From contig JAGVKG010000003.1 in assembly GCA_020050685.1 (NCBI GenBank), positions 1-52,155 on the forward strand: a stretch of DNA of 52,155 bases, read 5' to 3'. Shown here one piece after another: positions 25,302 through 33,256 of the stretch. Positions within the stretch are counted from its first letter, which is position 1. The number at the start of each line of letters is the position of its first letter. The position numbers and the translations under genes are program-made. Origin of the DNA: Candidatus Obscuribacterales bacterium (GTDB lineage Bacteria; Cyanobacteriota; Vampirovibrionia; Obscuribacterales; Obscuribacteraceae). Under the pieces are notes generated by a model, which saw nothing but the letters and a program-made list of their open reading frames with translations, had not been told where the DNA came from and made no database searches.

Positions 25302-25672
25302 TCGGGTTTTCCCGAAGAGAGAGAGAGTCACATACGTCCGGGGTGCGTAGTGGCTTGATTCGGCAGCGCAGTAGGTAGTCGATCCTCCTACTTCTACCGT
25401 CCACTAACAGGTACGAGGAGCATCACTACGGCAAGGGTCCTTCGGGAACTTAGCCGCGGTGCTCGTACCTGTTGGTTGCTGCGCTGTCCGATATCTCTCA
25501 CCATTGACCCCATCCTTTCCCAGGGCAAGTCCCGTCGTCCTCCCTACGCCACACCGCAGTGTGGACTTGCCAAATGCAGTTGAAGAATAACCGCGCCTAA
25601 AAGCCGATTCTTCATCCGACAGGTATGCGCGTACTCGCCAACGCATGCCTGTCGGTGACCTGCATTTTTTTG
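25302..25672 (+). ncRNA. large highly structured RNA candidate
   Basis: The gene-free stretch folds into many long helices: GAGAGA/TCTCTC (25317/25494), CGGCAGCGCAG/CTGCGCTGTCCG (25361/25479), AACAGGTACGAG/CTCGTACCTGTT (25406/25462) capped by a TTCG loop, GGCAAGTCC/GGACTTGCC (25524/25563), and a 3' domain. The 3' domain is closed by AAATGCAG/CTGCATTT (25572/25660) around GAAGAAT/ATTCTTC and a 14-bp CCGACAGGTATGCG/CGCATGCCTGTCGG hairpin. It ends in seven Ts. I do not recognise it as RNase P, tmRNA, 6S or SRP RNA. Confidence 0.6.
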
Positions 25673-25761
25673 CTTCGTTCCGATTTTTTTTGGCCCATAC
25701 AACCTTACTAGCAATTTTTTTCGCCCGTTCGACAACTAAATAATCTCAAGGAGGAGTCATC

Positions 25762-26763
25762 ATGAATGGCTTACGTTGGCTTCTGGCGCTCGTATTAGCG
25801 CTCGTTTGCGCGCTGCCTCAAGCGTGCTTGGCTGCATCGTCACCCGCAGCACCCGAGGTTGTCTATATAGAAGACAGCCAAATGTTTTCTGACTTGCATG
25901 TTCCTACTTATATATGGATGCCTGACGGCGTTGCACTAAAAGGTATTTGTGTCGCAATGCACGGTGGCTGTTTGCACGGAAGAAACTTCGAGCATCTCGC
26001 TCGACTTCTTGCAGCACGTGGCTACATGCTAGTGAGTATGGACATGCTCGGCTATGGCAAGTATCACTACTCAAACTATGGCGGCGACTATGGCAAGACA
26101 TTCCACTACAAACATTCAATGAGGAATGTGGTGGCAATCGTTAATCGGTTGCGCGAGAAATATCCCGACACTCGAATATTTGGCGTGGGAGAAAGTCTTG
26201 GTGCCAATGCGGCAATGCAAATTGCTGCAGAGCAACCGCATCTTCTGGACGGCATCATAGTCGTTAGTGGTTATGCCAGGGCTAGGCTCAAATTAGCTGC
26301 GCATCCGTATATGGTTGTGCACGCTCTGCAGTTTGTCCTCAGACCAACGAGCAGGCTAAACCTTGCGCCTAATCTCAATTCCAATTTGGCGGAAAAGAAG
26401 GAATGGGCACTTGAACAAACTAGCGATCCGCTTGCACGTGATCGCCAAAGCGTTGTTGAGTTGCTTAGGAGTCTCTTCTTCAATAAGCGTGGTAGTCGCT
26501 TGGCGCGACAAATTCCCGCAGACACTCCCGTATTGTTTATACACGGCCAACGCGATCGGCTGTGCGCCCCAAAGGCCACTTTTGGGTTGTATAACAAACT
26601 GAACATCATTGATAAGCAGTTCAAGCTTTTGCCCGGTCGTGGACATCTGCTTGTCGAAACAGCGCATATCCCTCCTGAGGTTATGCAGATCCTTACCGAG
26701 TGGCTCGATAGTCATATTGGTGGAAACCCAACCAGAAACGAAGGAGAAAAACCCAATGAGTAA
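25762..26763 (+). CDS. secreted alpha/beta hydrolase (S33/lysophospholipase-like)
   Basis: A signal peptide (MNGLRWLLALVLALVCALPQACLA) precedes an alpha/beta-hydrolase fold. The oxyanion HGG motif lies in CVAMHGGCLHGRNF, the nucleophile Ser is in GVGESLGANAAM, Asp is in FIHGQRDRLCAP, and the catalytic His is in LPGRGHLLVE. It probably hydrolyses an ester or lipid outside the cytoplasm. AAGGAGG precedes the start. The stop codon overlaps the start of the next gene by eight bases, indicating coupling. Confidence 0.88.
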   Translation: MNGLRWLLALVLALVCALPQACLAASSPAAPEVVYIEDSQMFSDLHVPTYIWMPDGVALKGICVAMHGGCLHGRNFEHLARLLAARGYMLVSMDMLGYGKYHYSNYGGDYGKTFHYKHSMRNVVAIVNRLREKYPDTRIFGVGESLGANAAMQIAAEQPHLLDGIIVVSGYARARLKLAAHPYMVVHALQFVLRPTSRLNLAPNLNSNLAEKKEWALEQTSDPLARDRQSVVELLRSLFFNKRGSRLARQIPADTPVLFIHGQRDRLCAPKATFGLYNKLNIIDKQFKLLPGRGHLLVETAHIPPEVMQILTEWLDSHIGGNPTRNEGEKPNE

Positions 26764-27214
26764 GAAAAGTCCTTTGAACATGACTGAGGAAGTCAAACAA
26801 GGAATCGAAGATCAGCTCAGCAAGACCGAGAAGGACATCGCTATCGCGACCTTCTACAATCAGGGGCGTGATTTGCGATCTGCTGTGACGGTTTCGTGTA
26901 CCGTTTGCGTGAGAAATGTGAAAAGCGGCACCTATGTGGATGCGATCCAGAGCATGGCTGGTTCGAGTACCTATCAAGGTGCAACTGGCCCGCTAGCCGA
27001 AGAACCGGATCATTCGCCGCTGGCAATCGCGTGTGACCTTGCAAGCCTTGCCACCAAGGTCATGCAATATGTTCGTGGTGAGCAGTTCGCAGTGCATGCT
27101 GCTGCCTCTATCCAGCGCGCAGGAGAGATCGGAGGTCAAATGATCTTCGTAGTTGCCTACGTCGATGAGGCCGGCAACTTGGCTCTTCGCACCGAGCGGC
27201 CACAGCAGAAGTAA
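26756..27214 (+). CDS. hypothetical protein, 152 aa
   Basis: Starts at ATG 26756 with GAAGGAG upstream, overlapping the hydrolase gene by eight bases. This is an unrecognised soluble protein with a charged N-terminus (MTEEVKQGIEDQLSKTEKD), a Cys-containing strand (VTVSCTVCVRNV) and a C-terminal beta strand (GGQMIFVVAYVDEAGNLALR). The tight coupling suggests it works with the hydrolase, perhaps as a partner. It has no export signal, unlike the hydrolase. Confidence 0.6.
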   Translation: MSKKSPLNMTEEVKQGIEDQLSKTEKDIAIATFYNQGRDLRSAVTVSCTVCVRNVKSGTYVDAIQSMAGSSTYQGATGPLAEEPDHSPLAIACDLASLATKVMQYVRGEQFAVHAAASIQRAGEIGGQMIFVVAYVDEAGNLALRTERPQQK

Positions 27215-27257
27215 CTCCACTCCGCAAGTAACGAATCTCCCGCTTATTGAAATCGAA

Positions 27258-27298
27258 GTCCTAATACTGCACGCACTTGTTGCGTGTTTAATCAGGAC
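27258..27298 (+). terminator. intergenic hairpin
   Basis: GTCCT...AGGAC encloses ACGCA/TGCGT (27271-27285), forming a two-tier stem just before the ribosome-binding site of the CopG-like gene. There is no T-tract. Confidence 0.45.
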
Positions 27299-27321
27299 AC
27301 TAACACATGGAGGTAGACACT

Positions 27322-27615
27322 ATGTCTAACAACCAAATGGATTTCGATAACTTTGAGTGGACAGACGAGGAACTCGCAGAGATTGAAAAATGGGACAACC
27401 GAGAGCTAGGAGCGGAAGAAGAGTTCGTCCGCGTGGTGCCAAAAAGCGAATCGCAGCAAATTGACGAAGCCATCGGGCTGAAGACAATTCGCCTCCGTTT
27501 GCGAAAAGAACTCTTGGAGGAAATCCAAGAAATGGCAGCCTACAAGGGCATTCACGTGCAAACGTGGATTCGCATCGCACTTATGAAACAGATTCATGAG
27601 AGCAACCTAGCTTAA
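27322..27615 (+). CDS. CopG/ribbon-helix-helix antitoxin-like protein
   Basis: GGAGG lies eight bases before ATG 27322. An earlier in-frame ATG at 27307 overlaps that site and is unlikely. The C-terminal half (residues ~52-95), IRLRLRKELLEEIQEMAAYKGIHVQTWIRIAL, matches the CopG-antitoxin DNA-binding motif (isIRL..elLe.l...A..kGi.yQtwIr). The acidic N-terminus (DFDNFEWTDEELAEIE) would bind a toxin. No toxin gene is adjacent, so it may be an orphan or a plain transcription regulator. Confidence 0.75.
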   Translation: MSNNQMDFDNFEWTDEELAEIEKWDNRELGAEEEFVRVVPKSESQQIDEAIGLKTIRLRLRKELLEEIQEMAAYKGIHVQTWIRIALMKQIHESNLA

Positions 27616-27623
27616 CCGCTGAA

Positions 27624-27661
27624 GAGAGCTCGGTATCTCATAAAGATATCGGGCTTTTCTT
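27624..27661 (+). terminator. rho-independent terminator after the CopG-like gene
   Basis: AGCTCGGTATCT pairs with AGATATCGGGCT across CATAA, followed by TTTTCTTTT. Confidence 0.8.
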
Positions 27662-27766
27662 TTGCGTGCGAACTACTATAGAGGTACGTAAGAAATTGAA
27701 AAAAATAAAGATCGCGCAGAAATGTGGGAAGCAGTTGCCCGCTCCCACATTACTGCACGGTGGTAT

Positions 27767-28078
27767 TTAGTTTCCTGAGGCCCCGGTTTCATCATCGTGA
27801 TTAGCGCTGATGAAACCGAGGTCGTCATTATTGGTATTGGTTGCATCTGTGGAAGTTGTGTCTGCAGCTTCTTCTGACTTACTGTTAACTTGGTCCCTGA
27901 CAAAACCAAGTGCATGAAGTAAGGGAAAGATGAGGTCCCTCATCTCCTCCTTCTCGTATTTAGTGATCTCATTTTGTTCGTATAAGCAACAAACCTCATT
28001 CCATATCTCAAATAATCTCTTGGAACTGGCTGTAGTTCGTGCCCTTTGCTGATATTCGACCAAATCAAACTGACGCAT
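27767..28078 (-). CDS. hypothetical protein, 103 aa
   Basis: ATG 28078 has GGAG eight bases upstream, preferred over ATG 28114, which has none. The protein is unrecognised. The N-terminal half is helical and charged (FDLVEYQQRARTTASSKRLFE; YEKEEMRDLIFPLLHALGF). The tail from ~70 is an Asp/Asn/Thr-rich disordered region. There is no signal peptide. It is the last gene of a long minus-strand series. Confidence 0.5.
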   Translation of the reverse strand: MRQFDLVEYQQRARTTASSKRLFEIWNEVCCLYEQNEITKYEKEEMRDLIFPLLHALGFVRDQVNSKSEEAADTTSTDATNTNNDDLGFISANHDDETGASGN

Positions 28079-28170
28079 TCGTACATCTCCATGTTTAGAA
28101 TCTTTTCGCTGCAACGAAAAACAGTCCGAAGAACTTGTCTTCGGACATCATGAACTTTTGGGGTGGTTAC

Positions 28171-28698
28171 CTATTTATGAGGCTTAGGCGTTTTAGGTGG
28201 TTTGTCATCCGGCTTAGGCTTGGTTTTGCTCGCGGACGAACTGGTGGATCGTGTGGACGCAGATGTCTTCTTGCCCAGGGATCCTAAAGCGGATTGCAAA
28301 GTCTTGATGATAAATTTCGTCAAGAAGCTGAGAACAGTAACCGGCATCATCAGCATCTTGGTGGAGATGCGATGACTTTGTTTGGTCATGACTTCAAAAC
28401 CATAAATGAGAATCATGATTAGCATCCACGCCCCAATCAGGGGTGACAGCGTGGAAGCAAATATCAAGAGTAGCCCGGAAATTATCTCCATGAACTCGAT
28501 TGTACTCTTCTGTGTAATTTTGTCCAGGTGGATTAGGTCGTGCTCGCAACATTTGCGCGAGAGCAAGACATTAATACCTGGATTGAGGGACTGGTTGGCT
28601 TTGGGGGTTACTGTTCGATGTATGGTGTGATTGAGTACTAACTGAGCATGCAGAATAGTCGTTATGAGAAAAAAGCCTGTACGTTTTGTGTTAAGCAT
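28171..28698 (-). CDS. hypothetical membrane protein
   Basis: The C-terminal part contains two strong hydrophobic segments (IISGLLLIFASTLSPLIGAWMLIMILIYGF and MLMMPVTVLSFLTKFIIKTL) followed by a long basic Ser/Thr/Lys/Pro tail ending PPKTPKPHK. The ATG at 28698 would add an N-terminal hydrophobic segment (TGFFLITTILHAQLVLNH) plus a Cys-containing loop. ATG 28491 (MEIISG) would start at the first strong segment and give 106 residues. None of the candidate starts has a good Shine-Dalgarno site, so the start is uncertain. The membrane topology is clear and the function is not. Confidence 0.45.
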   Translation of the reverse strand: MLNTKRTGFFLITTILHAQLVLNHTIHRTVTPKANQSLNPGINVLLSRKCCEHDLIHLDKITQKSTIEFMEIISGLLLIFASTLSPLIGAWMLIMILIYGFEVMTKQSHRISTKMLMMPVTVLSFLTKFIIKTLQSALGSLGKKTSASTRSTSSSASKTKPKPDDKPPKTPKPHK

Positions 28699-28743
28699 TT
28701 TGTCTGATATTTTGCGGCACTTCGGTTCGCGCAATTCTGCCAA

Positions 28744-29039
28744 CTACGGTTTACCGCAGTGCAGTGTTGGCTGTTTGCCGACTAGCGCGGCTCTGCCAAT
28801 TAGAGCTCGTTAAACGAATGCCATCTTTGACTTGGTTTGGTTGATTCAAGGTCTATTGAAACAGTAAGTTCAAGTTACTTACGTATTCACCCAAGCGATC
28901 CCAAATCTAACCCAAGACAAGCACAGCACACGAATCCAGATTCTCGCAGTCCATTAGTTGGCTGTGGGGAACCTTCGTTCGCTGTGCAAGAGCGCTTGCA
29001 CGGATGTGTTGTTACCAATTTATAGAAGGAGATGTGACC
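28744..29039. other. gene-free stretch between divergent genes
   Basis: No supported ORF. It contains CAACTACGGTTTACCGCAGTGCAGTGTTGGC, an imperfect palindrome, and probably the divergent promoters for the genes at 28171 (minus) and 29040 (plus). Confidence 0.4.
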
Positions 29040-29360
29040 ATGGAGAGCATTGGAGATCCGATTCGCGATCAGGCGAAGGTACTAGCCGAGAAACTTATTG
29101 ATACCGATGGAAAGCTGCAGCGAAACAAGCCTCAACTGCAGGCGTACTTTGGTAGAGACAACAGCGAGCTCACTTCGATTGCGAGCTTGGTTGGTTATGT
29201 CAACGACGAATTTAGGGACCACGACTCGAGAATTCGTCTGAAATTCAAAATGTTGTCCAAGCCATGGCAGGGTTGGGTCGAGCTGGAAACATATGAACAT
29301 ATCCAACACAAAGATCAAACAATCGACAAAGCAACCGTCGATACAAATTTCAAACTGTAA
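29040..29360 (+). CDS. hypothetical protein, 106 aa
   Basis: GAAGGAG precedes ATG 29040, which makes this start preferable to an upstream ATG in the same frame. It is a small soluble protein with no recognised family: helical N-terminus (RDQAKVLAEKLIDTDGKLQRN) and strand-rich C-terminus (IRLKFKMLSKPWQGWVELETY). It is followed 46 bases later by the 29407 gene, probably in the same transcript. Confidence 0.55.
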   Translation: MESIGDPIRDQAKVLAEKLIDTDGKLQRNKPQLQAYFGRDNSELTSIASLVGYVNDEFRDHDSRIRLKFKMLSKPWQGWVELETYEHIQHKDQTIDKATVDTNFKL

Positions 29361-29406
29361 ATGTCCCACTACCGCACGAAAGGACGTGTAAGGAGTTAGA
29401 AAGAAA

Positions 29407-29937
29407 ATGAGTAAGAGAAAAAAGCCAAAACCAACTTGGCAAAATGGCAACGATGCGCAAAAGCATAATCAGAAGAAAAAGAAACGCATTCCGCCGCAAA
29501 CCTGGCAGGACGGTGACGACGCGATGAAGCATGGTCAGCAAAAGTCGATATTCGGCCCTGCTGTTCCCCACGTTCCGCCGGATCCGACTGCACCGCACCG
29601 GGATGGATTCATCAAGAGTTTGGTTTCCGCAGCCGCAGATGGTGAGCTCAGCCAGAGCGATATCACCAATCTGAAGCACGGGGTCAATGGGCAAATTGAA
29701 AACGGTGGTCTGTCGAAGGAAAACCTTCGCCATCGATTCGATGAAGCCAATCGGCAACTTGCTGAGGCCGGAAACATCTACCGAGTTGTACTGCGTGAAT
29801 ACGGGGTACACGAGAAGCCAACCCATGTGGGTGTGATTGTAAGCTACCACCTTGAGATGGCTATTCTCGACTCGGTCAAGGCAAGCGAAATTGGAAAGCC
29901 GGTGTTGATCGCGGGAGTGATAACCATCGTGTTCTAA
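29407..29937 (+). CDS. hypothetical protein with tandem TWQxGxDAxKH repeats
   Basis: GGAG precedes ATG 29407. The very basic N-terminus holds two copies of a short repeat, TWQNGNDAQKH (residues ~10-20) and TWQDGDDAMKH (~32-42), separated by a lysine run. The rest is soluble (DGELSQSDITNLKHGVNG; LRHRFDEANRQLAEAGNIY) with a hydrophobic C-terminus. The repeat plus Lys/Arg clusters might bind RNA or a partner, but this is a guess. No family is recognised. It is followed by a strong hairpin. Confidence 0.55.
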   Translation: MSKRKKPKPTWQNGNDAQKHNQKKKKRIPPQTWQDGDDAMKHGQQKSIFGPAVPHVPPDPTAPHRDGFIKSLVSAAADGELSQSDITNLKHGVNGQIENGGLSKENLRHRFDEANRQLAEAGNIYRVVLREYGVHEKPTHVGVIVSYHLEMAILDSVKASEIGKPVLIAGVITIVF

Positions 29938-29952
29938 AGCGATTGCAGAGGT

Positions 29953-29996
29953 CAGACGCCGAGAGTTTACCGTTGGTTGTAAATTCTCGGCGTCTG
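29953..29996 (+). terminator. terminator-like hairpin
   Basis: CAGACGCCGAGA pairs perfectly with TCTCGGCGTCTG, with further GTTTAC/GTAAAT pairing inside. There is no T-tract directly after. Confidence 0.65.
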
Positions 29997-30107
29997 TCCA
30001 CGCTTGTTTGCGGGGCATCTTTTTTGCGTCCGAGCTACTACGGGTGGTAGCAAGAAAAAGGAAAAACGAAGAAGGAAGTGGTGCTCCCTCCTTGTTTTGA
30101 TCTCAAT

Positions 30108-30908
30108 TTATTTGTGAGATCCTGATTTTGCTGGTCTAATACTTACCAGCCAGTTGGTGCGATCTTCTTCCTTGACGCTTAATTGCCATTCGCCTTGTGC
30201 TTGAAGAGTGCGCTGCACGTAAATGAGTGCGTGCTCAATGTGCTTCGAGTTGCCTGTCCAGGGCCAAAAAGTTTGTACTCCGAAGCAGATTTCTTGATCT
30301 GGATGGAGAGGATCAAAACGTTCGGTTGCCCGCGAGACTCCCTTGAGGAGTTCTCTGACCATACTTATGTACCAACCCCGCTCCTCATTGATTTTTGCGG
30401 ACATTATCTCTGCAGGTGTTGGAATTAAGCCTTCTGTTTCTGGGTCTGAAGATCCACGGTCCGGGCATTGATCCTCGATACCAGCAAGCGGATCTACTGG
30501 CTCAATATGTGTACTGGGATGAACGTATATAGACTGTGGATCAGCATCCCATGACGGACCTGGTTTGAGTTCGGTGGCCCAGCCCTTTTGGGCTAAGATT
30601 TGCTGAACCTCCGACTTCATTGTCTGGTAGCGATCCCCCCTGTAGAAAGGACAGAATATTTCTGCATTCGGATTCTCTAACTCCATGTTCTTCTGTATGC
30701 GCTTGCCAATGAAATCCAGAACGGCATTCAGTTCCTCGACATGCTTGAGATGAGCTTTTTCCTTTGCATTCGATATAGCCTCGCTCACCGACGGCACGGG
30801 GTATTCGAAGCACTCGCGGGCATTGGCTATGGGTGTGCTTGTTAGAAAAGTCACGCCGATGATTGCGGCTAGGAGGAGTGTAGCTACTCCTGTTTTCTGC
30901 GTGTGCAT
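30108..30908 (-). CDS. secreted hypothetical protein, 266 aa
   Basis: ATG 30908 has AGAGGT upstream. The longer start at 30935 does not. Signal peptide MHTQKTGVATLLLAAIIGVTFLTSTPIANA is followed by a soluble domain with cysteines spread through it (CFEYPVP, AEIFCPFY, GIEDQCPD, QEICFGVQ), suggesting two disulfides in the periplasm. No family is recognised. It is the first of a series of exported proteins around the sigma factors. Confidence 0.6.
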   Translation of the reverse strand: MHTQKTGVATLLLAAIIGVTFLTSTPIANARECFEYPVPSVSEAISNAKEKAHLKHVEELNAVLDFIGKRIQKNMELENPNAEIFCPFYRGDRYQTMKSEVQQILAQKGWATELKPGPSWDADPQSIYVHPSTHIEPVDPLAGIEDQCPDRGSSDPETEGLIPTPAEIMSAKINEERGWYISMVRELLKGVSRATERFDPLHPDQEICFGVQTFWPWTGNSKHIEHALIYVQRTLQAQGEWQLSVKEEDRTNWLVSIRPAKSGSHK

Positions 30909-30985
30909 GATGATGTACCTCTGATAAAGAGTCAATAAGTAGCGTCAGGTTGACTGATGCTAAGATAGAAAAAGACATGCAGACA

Positions 30986-31018
30986 AAGGGAGAGACAACT
31001 CTTCATCGTCTCTCCCTT
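30986..31018 (-). terminator. intergenic hairpin after the sigma factor gene
   Basis: AAGGGAGAGAC (30986-30996) pairs perfectly with GTCTCTCCCTT (31008-31018). It sits between the sigma factor stop and the next start. Confidence 0.55.
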
Positions 31019-31080
31019 GTCGCATGATGTGGTCCTAGATGGCGCGGGCCTGCTAAGCAGTGCGCTCGAGGTCTCGTGGT

Positions 31081-32178
31081 TTACTGCTCCGGTAGAACTT
31101 GCTTAGTCCTTCTGCCTCGCTTTGATTTGCGATAACCCAAGGCAAGCAGAGTTTCCGCATCGAGTTGGGCAATCCCACGCTTCATTAGTTGATACACTGC
31201 TTGGGGTTTGATTCCCATACATTCTGCAACCTCTCGGCTCGTCATCTTCTGTCCGTTTGGAAGACCGAAGTATAGCGAGATCGCTTCGAATTGGCGCCGG
31301 GGCAATCGGCGTTTTAGAGTGGTTGTTAATTCCAACCGCTCCTCGTGCGATATCTCTACCTTCAATGATTGTCCCCGCTGACAGCTTACAGATGTGTTCA
31401 TTTCAAGGCAAACGGTATCCATTTCGCCTATGATTTTGCTTAGCTTTTTCTGTGCTAATCGCCAGCGACGCGAAATCTCCATTTGTCCGACACCAAGCAT
31501 CTGCGCTATGTCAACCTGAGTGCGATCCTCAAGACGGAGCTTGACGACATCCTGCAGACGCTGCGGCAGTCGTTCAATTGCCGCGTACAAACGTTGATAT
31601 TCGTCGGCACGCTCCATTTGTTGTTGGCATCGTTCGTCCAGTACGAACTCATGGAGCTTGCTGCTTTCAGCATCATCATTAGCACACGGTTGATCAAGTG
31701 ATACCATATAAGACTTGCGCTCGGCATCTAGCGCTTCCAGTACGTTCTCGAGAGGAACTTCAAGAATCTGGGCGATGACATTTGTGCTTGGCTCAGCATC
31801 GTGTTTAAGCTCAAACGCTTGTCGGCACTTATTGATCCTAGAGATTAGTTCTTGGATGTCTCTCGGAAGTTTCAGTGTCCCTGCCTTATCGCGTACATAA
31901 TGGAGTATTGCTCCGTTAATGTAATGGGTCGCATAGGTTTTAAACGTAGCGCCATTTGCCTTTGAGCAATCATGCTTTTGGATTGCTCTGAACAAACCGA
32001 TGCTGCCGACTTGAATTAAATCGTCGTGCTCCACTTTATCCTTGTACTTCCATGCGATGGATCTAACCAAGCCGTCATATTTTGTTACCAGCTTGCTACG
32101 AGCTCGTTCGCCTTCGGAGGTGCTGAGCTTCGCGGTAAGCAGGAGGTCTTCCTCATTTTCAAACTTGTGGGTGATCAT
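31081..32178 (-). CDS. alternative sigma-70 factor with a second region-4-like domain
   Basis: ATG 32178 follows AGCGAGGG. Region 2 (~27-105) reads LVTKYDGLVRSIAWKYKD...DLIQVGSIGLFRAI...FKTYATHYINGAI, the core-binding and -10-recognition domain. Region 3 follows (~110-190), and region 4 (~205-255, LPQRLQDVVKLRLEDRTQVDIAQMLGVGQMEISRR) holds the -35-reading helix-turn-helix. After it comes an additional HTH block (~285-345, LPRRQFEAISLYFGLPNG...TSREVAECMGIKPQAVYQLMKR) that also looks like region 4. Duplicated region 4 is unusual. It resembles SigB/SigF/SigG-type factors rather than RpoD. Confidence 0.9.
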   Translation of the reverse strand: MITHKFENEEDLLLTAKLSTSEGERARSKLVTKYDGLVRSIAWKYKDKVEHDDLIQVGSIGLFRAIQKHDCSKANGATFKTYATHYINGAILHYVRDKAGTLKLPRDIQELISRINKCRQAFELKHDAEPSTNVIAQILEVPLENVLEALDAERKSYMVSLDQPCANDDAESSKLHEFVLDERCQQQMERADEYQRLYAAIERLPQRLQDVVKLRLEDRTQVDIAQMLGVGQMEISRRWRLAQKKLSKIIGEMDTVCLEMNTSVSCQRGQSLKVEISHEERLELTTTLKRRLPRRQFEAISLYFGLPNGQKMTSREVAECMGIKPQAVYQLMKRGIAQLDAETLLALGYRKSKRGRRTKQVLPEQ

Positions 32179-32291
32179 TATTTTCCCTCGCTGTTGCGTG
32201 AGGCTTCCAAGGCAGAACAAAACAAGCCCTTCTTTGACTTCCTTTGTGCTGCTTTGGTCCTGACTGAAAATCTCACTTGTGCCTTCGCCAT

Positions 32292-32325
32292 CAAGACGAG
32301 GAGGCTGCGAAGCCTCCTCGTCTTG
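32292..32325 (-). terminator. perfect 15-bp hairpin with a GNRA loop
   Basis: CAAGACGAGGAGGCT (32292-32306) pairs perfectly with AGCCTCCTCGTCTTG (32311-32325) around a GCGA tetraloop. It lies between the stop of the 32339 gene and the sigma factor start. Confidence 0.7.
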
Positions 32326-32338
32326 TGATGCGAGTGCA

Positions 32339-33130
32339 TTATTTCGATGCTTGGGTCTCCCCAAGCATGTGCTCTTGTCCGCGGATCTGCCTCAGGGCGG
32401 CGACGGTCTTCTCAATGGTCGCAAAGATTTGTTGATCTTTTGCATCGGTGCTGTGGTCTAGCTGCTGCAGAAGCGGGCTGGCTTTATATGCCTGCACGAA
32501 GTTGGTACGTGTTGGTGTACGCTGAATGTCTTCGTCCTTTACGGGCTTTCCTTGTTTCTCGTACTCTTCAAATATTGGCACGGAAATTTCTTGCCCGTCG
32601 CGAAGCTCGACCGAAAACGCGTAGGGATCGTAGTAGTTCACGTACACAGTTGTGTTTTTGTGCAGGGCCCTGACGATGGTGGCGTTGTTCTGTTTGTCGA
32701 CAACTACTTGAGTTATCGCGCCTTTGCTTGGGGTGATTTGGCAACCCAAGCTTATGAGGTAGGATGGTTGGCCATCTCTGCAAGTTGCCACCACTTCACC
32801 GGCGCGCACGTGCATCGCCGACACATCGAGGTTCTCGTCTTTTTCCAGCGTGGTATTACTCGTGTGGCGAAACTCCACCGTGCGGCTGAAGAGCTTCGGC
32901 TTTCGACCAGGCACCAGCTCGATTGCTCTAAAGCTGGTTAGCGCGGCGGGTGGTCCGGATGGCTTTTGCGGCTTTTTAACACTAGTTGATCCACCGCCAT
33001 TCATGGCTGGAAGCTTTTCGCGACCATGCCCAAGTGGTGGGGTTTGATCGATCGAAGTGATAGTGCCACCAACATAGGCAGCCGTCCCGATGATTGCTGC
33101 TGCTGCGACTCCAATTATTATTCTGCTCAT
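32339..33130 (-). CDS. membrane-anchored hypothetical protein, 263 aa
   Basis: ATG 33130 (MSRIIIGVAAAAII) follows TGGAGGGAAA, so the longer reading frame upstream is rejected. A single N-terminal membrane segment (IIIGVAAAAIIGTAAYVGG) is followed by a flexible Pro/Lys linker, a beta-rich domain (~70-190) and a helical tail (KDQQIFATIEKTVAALRQI). It resembles an inner-membrane-anchored periplasmic protein of unknown role. It lies directly upstream of the alternative sigma factor, raising the possibility of an anti-sigma-type partner. It has no recognisable anti-sigma domain. Confidence 0.6.
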   Translation of the reverse strand: MSRIIIGVAAAAIIGTAAYVGGTITSIDQTPPLGHGREKLPAMNGGGSTSVKKPQKPSGPPAALTSFRAIELVPGRKPKLFSRTVEFRHTSNTTLEKDENLDVSAMHVRAGEVVATCRDGQPSYLISLGCQITPSKGAITQVVVDKQNNATIVRALHKNTTVYVNYYDPYAFSVELRDGQEISVPIFEEYEKQGKPVKDEDIQRTPTRTNFVQAYKASPLLQQLDHSTDAKDQQIFATIEKTVAALRQIRGQEHMLGETQASK

Positions 33131-33196
33131 GGAATTTCCCTCCAAAGGAAAACGGCGAGTGCAAACCCGCCTTATCTGTGACCTGTTATTGACGAA

Positions 33197-33233
33197 ACGA
33201 ACGGGCACTGCAATAAGCGCAGTGCCCGTTCGT
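33197..33233 (-). terminator. 14-15 bp intergenic hairpin
   Basis: ACGAACGGGCACTG (33197-33210) pairs perfectly with CAGTGCCCGTTCGT (33220-33233), without a T-tract. Confidence 0.65.
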
Positions 33234-33256
33234 GCAAGAACTGATGTTCTCGACTG

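Noticed and set aside
25302-25672. RNase P RNA, tmRNA or 6S RNA
   Set aside because: No GAGGAAAGTCC-type RNase P core, no CCA-ended acceptor pair and no 6S-type single rod with a central bubble were found. The GATTCGGCAG segment resembles a tmRNA 5' end but has no 3' partner.
28837-29025. ORF on plus (62 codons) before the 29040 gene
   Set aside because: No ribosome-binding site and it overlaps the leader of the following gene.
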